The position numbers and the translations under genes are program-made. From Anaerolineae bacterium (GTDB taxonomy: Bacteria > Chloroflexota > Anaerolineae > B4-G1 > DUEL01): DNA of 8,445 bases. Under the pieces are notes generated by a model that saw only the letters and a program-made list of their open reading frames with translations, had not been told where the DNA came from and did no database searches. Where the stretch lies: positions 1-8,445 of the forward strand of contig JAOZPF010000121.1 of the NCBI GenBank assembly GCA_029932895.1. Direction: 5' to 3'. Positions 6,948-8,445 of the stretch are shown here, piece after piece. Each line of letters opens with the position of its first letter. Position 1 is the first letter of the stretch.

Positions 6948-8092
6948 ACCGGTCTGCTCCCCGCCAGTGCTCGTTGATAGACGGAGACGGTAGCGGCTGC
7001 CGTACGCCGCCAGGTAAAGCGGGCTGCGTTCTCCTGTCCGCGGAGGCCAAGCCGTTGTCGCAGTTCGTCATCGCTCAAAAGCCGGCGCAACCCATCGGCC
7101 AACTCATCCACGTCCTCGGGGTCAGCCAGCAGCGCCCCCTCGCCAGCCACTTCTGGCAAAGAGGAGCGGTTGGAGGTCAGCACTGGTGTGCCGCAGGCCT
7201 GGGCCTCGAGGATGGGCATGCCGAATCCCTCGTACAGGGAGGGGAGGACGAAAGCGGTCGCCGCATTGTACCAGAGGGGCAGTTCCTTGCCGGGTACATA
7301 GCCAGGGAAAAGGACCGCGTCTTGCAGCCCCAGCTCTCTCACGCGGGCGAAAACCGGCTCGTCGTACCAGCCGCGCCCTCCAGCCAGGATGAGCTTGACG
7401 TCGCGTCGGCGCAGGCGGGAGAAGGATTCCACCAGCCGGACCAGGTTCTTACGTGGCTCCAGGGTGCCCAGGTAGAGCAAGAACCGCTGTGGGAGCCCTT
7501 TGCGGGCGCGAAATGACTCGACTTTATCCCGCGGCAATGGCTTGAAAACCGGATCCACTCCGTGGTGGACGATGTCGATTTTATCCCGTCTCACCCCCAA
7601 GAGCCGCGCTGTTTCGTCAGCGGCATGGGTGGAGACGGCGATGACCCGCCTGGCCTTGTGCGCGGAGGCGCGGGTAAGGACGGTCAGGTACAGCCTGTTG
7701 GCCGGACGGAAGAGGTGGGGGAAGCGGACAAAGCTCAGGTCGTGGATGGTGATCACGAGAGGGCGCGCGGTCAATAACGGGCCGACAAAGACGGGCCCGT
7801 GCACCAGTTCCGCTTTGGTCTGGTGTAATGCCCACGGTTGTGCCAGTTGCTCCCACATCACGCGCACCAGCGGTCTCTCGGTGGGCCAGCGGCTGCGACG
7901 GAGCTGGATGCTTGTGTTGGGTGATGCGCTCGTTGGCCCCAGGAACGCCGTTACCCGACAGCCCGCCTCCGGCAGACTGGTCAGCAGGTGGTAGATGTAG
8001 CGGTGAACCCCGGCGCTGCGGTAGGACGCAGTGCTGGAGAGCAGGTGGGCGTTCATGGCGACGTGTACGGTCTGTCCGACAGGACGATCCAT
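6944..8092 (-). CDS. GT4-family glycosyltransferase (GT-B fold)
   Basis: This 382-residue protein is full length for a retaining GT4 enzyme, which transfers a sugar from a nucleotide donor to a growing glycan on the cytoplasmic side of the membrane. Seen: N-terminal acceptor domain with AGVHRYIYHLL (27-37), ITIHDLSFVRFP (114-125), AVSTHAADE (142-150) and VHHGVDP (165-171). The donor domain holds the phosphate-binding YLGTLEPRKNL (207-217, R214 and K215), LILAGGRGWYD, and the E-x7-E motif with E288 and E296 in LYEGFGMPILEAQ. It looks most like mannosyl- or rhamnosyltransferase-type GT4 proteins of exopolysaccharide clusters, but donor and acceptor cannot be assigned. The ATG at 8092 has no Shine-Dalgarno site and lies at the predicted transcription start. 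M13, at 8056, is an alternative giving a more family-typical N-terminus, and it too lacks a clear site. It overlaps the next gene by four bases. Confidence 0.94.
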   Translation of the reverse strand: MDRPVGQTVHVAMNAHLLSSTASYRSAGVHRYIYHLLTSLPEAGCRVTAFLGPTSASPNTSIQLRRSRWPTERPLVRVMWEQLAQPWALHQTKAELVHGPVFVGPLLTARPLVITIHDLSFVRFPHLFRPANRLYLTVLTRASAHKARRVIAVSTHAADETARLLGVRRDKIDIVHHGVDPVFKPLPRDKVESFRARKGLPQRFLLYLGTLEPRKNLVRLVESFSRLRRRDVKLILAGGRGWYDEPVFARVRELGLQDAVLFPGYVPGKELPLWYNAATAFVLPSLYEGFGMPILEAQACGTPVLTSNRSSLPEVAGEGALLADPEDVDELADGLRRLLSDDELRQRLGLRGQENAARFTWRRTAAATVSVYQRALAGSRPV

Positions 8093-8100
8093 CGGGGGTG

Positions 8101-8128
8101 ATTATACCATCTTCGTTGAGGATGACCA
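8101..8128 (-). promoter_or_regulatory. Extended -10 promoter for the glycan operon
   Basis: On the minus strand a perfect TATAAT (8106-8101) is preceded by TGG (8109-8107), an extended -10. A TGGTCA with four of six matches to TTGACA (8128-8123) stands 16 bp upstream. The predicted start of transcription is at about 8095-8092, essentially on the ATG of the GT4 gene. It is the only good promoter I noticed and sits in the only gap that separates different gene themes. Confidence 0.72.
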
Positions 8129-8147
8129 GTTGAGATTTGGCCGCCCC

Positions 8148-8445
8148 CTACTGGGAACGAGCGGGAGAGGAAGGGGTGGCGGCGTGCCGCGCCCATATCG
8201 CGTAGGCCGCCAGCAAGGCGGCGGCCGCCTGGAGTCCGCAGAGCCAGCCCAGCCAGTCGCTGGGCCCACTGCTCGCTTCTACGGACGGCGGGGGCGGCAG
8301 CGGTGTCCAGGTGGGAGGGGGAGCGGGGGAGGGGAGGGACGGTTGGTTGAGCGTGAGGGTAGGCTGAGTCGGCGGCTGACCGGGGGCAGGAGGGGCGGAA
8401 GACGAGGTAGGCGTGGGCGACGGGGGAGAAGCGGAGGGGAGGGGG
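8148..8445 (-). CDS. Pro/Ser/Thr-rich surface protein with C-terminal membrane helix (partial, N-terminus off the window)
   Basis: This frame is open from the window edge to a TAG at 8150-8148, giving the last 98 residues of a longer protein. About 60 residues are a low-complexity linker rich in Pro, Ser and Thr (for example PPSPTPTSSSAPPAPG). Then come an acidic turn (PSVEASSGPSDW), a hydrophobic segment of about 20 residues from LGWLCGLQAAAALLAAYAIW, and a short tail with positive charge (ARH...ARSQ). This is the usual end of an exported protein: a stalk through the envelope, one membrane helix and a cytoplasmic stop-transfer tail. The functional domain would lie outside the window and cannot be named. 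The low-complexity composition could also produce an open frame by chance, but the coherent linker-helix-tail order and the stop just before the promoter argue for a real gene. There is no sortase LPxTG motif. A promoter separates it from the operon that follows. Confidence 0.68.
   Translation of the reverse strand, partial: PLPSASPPSPTPTSSSAPPAPGQPPTQPTLTLNQPSLPSPAPPPTWTPLPPPPSVEASSGPSDWLGWLCGLQAAAALLAAYAIWARHAATPSSPARSQ

Overview
The window is GC-rich bacterial DNA. Every gene I can support lies on the minus strand, so transcription runs from high to low coordinates. The mix suggests a Chloroflexota-like organism (Anaerolineae or a relative): high GC, TTG starts alongside clear Shine-Dalgarno sites, a lipoprotein built of two-component-regulator-type propeller repeats, and a Pro/Ser/Thr-rich surface protein ending in one membrane helix. 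This is inference from style; there is no rRNA or marker gene to prove it.

Layout, in transcription order. At 8445-8148 is the C-terminal end of a proline-rich protein with a terminal membrane helix. A 55-bp gap follows with a strong-looking extended -10 promoter lying directly against the next start codon. Then come a GT4 glycosyltransferase (8092-6944), a polyprenyl-phosphate glycosyl-1-phosphate transferase (6947-5532), a YgeY-like M20 metallohydrolase (5512-4316), a pseudouridine-5'-phosphate glycosidase PsuG (4288-3338), a 14-repeat beta-propeller lipoprotein (3354-1450), dTDP-glucose 4,6-dehydratase RmlB (1407-385), and the start of a TtcA/TilS-type PP-loop ATPase (360-1, cut by the window edge). 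Gaps between the seven genes after the promoter range from a 17-bp overlap to 42 bp. No terminator-like hairpin was seen between them, so they probably form one operon.

Three genes fit one theme. The phosphotransferase loads the first sugar phosphate onto undecaprenyl phosphate at the membrane, the GT4 enzyme extends the lipid-linked glycan, and RmlB makes dTDP-4-keto-6-deoxyglucose for deoxysugar donors such as dTDP-rhamnose. The other members (M20 hydrolase, PsuG, propeller lipoprotein, PP-loop ATPase) are not standard glycan-assembly enzymes. They are either passengers or part of an unrecognised link between surface glycan, nucleoside salvage and sensing or scaffolding outside the membrane.

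The points most worth a second look are the apparently leaderless promoter, the 14-repeat propeller whose last repeat lacks a strand that the N-terminus could supply, and psuG (without psuK in view) beside a YgeY-like hydrolase inside a glycan operon. I found no clear evidence of a wholly new defence or mobile system. There are no CRISPR arrays, tRNAs, rRNAs, insertion sequences or attachment sites that I can see.
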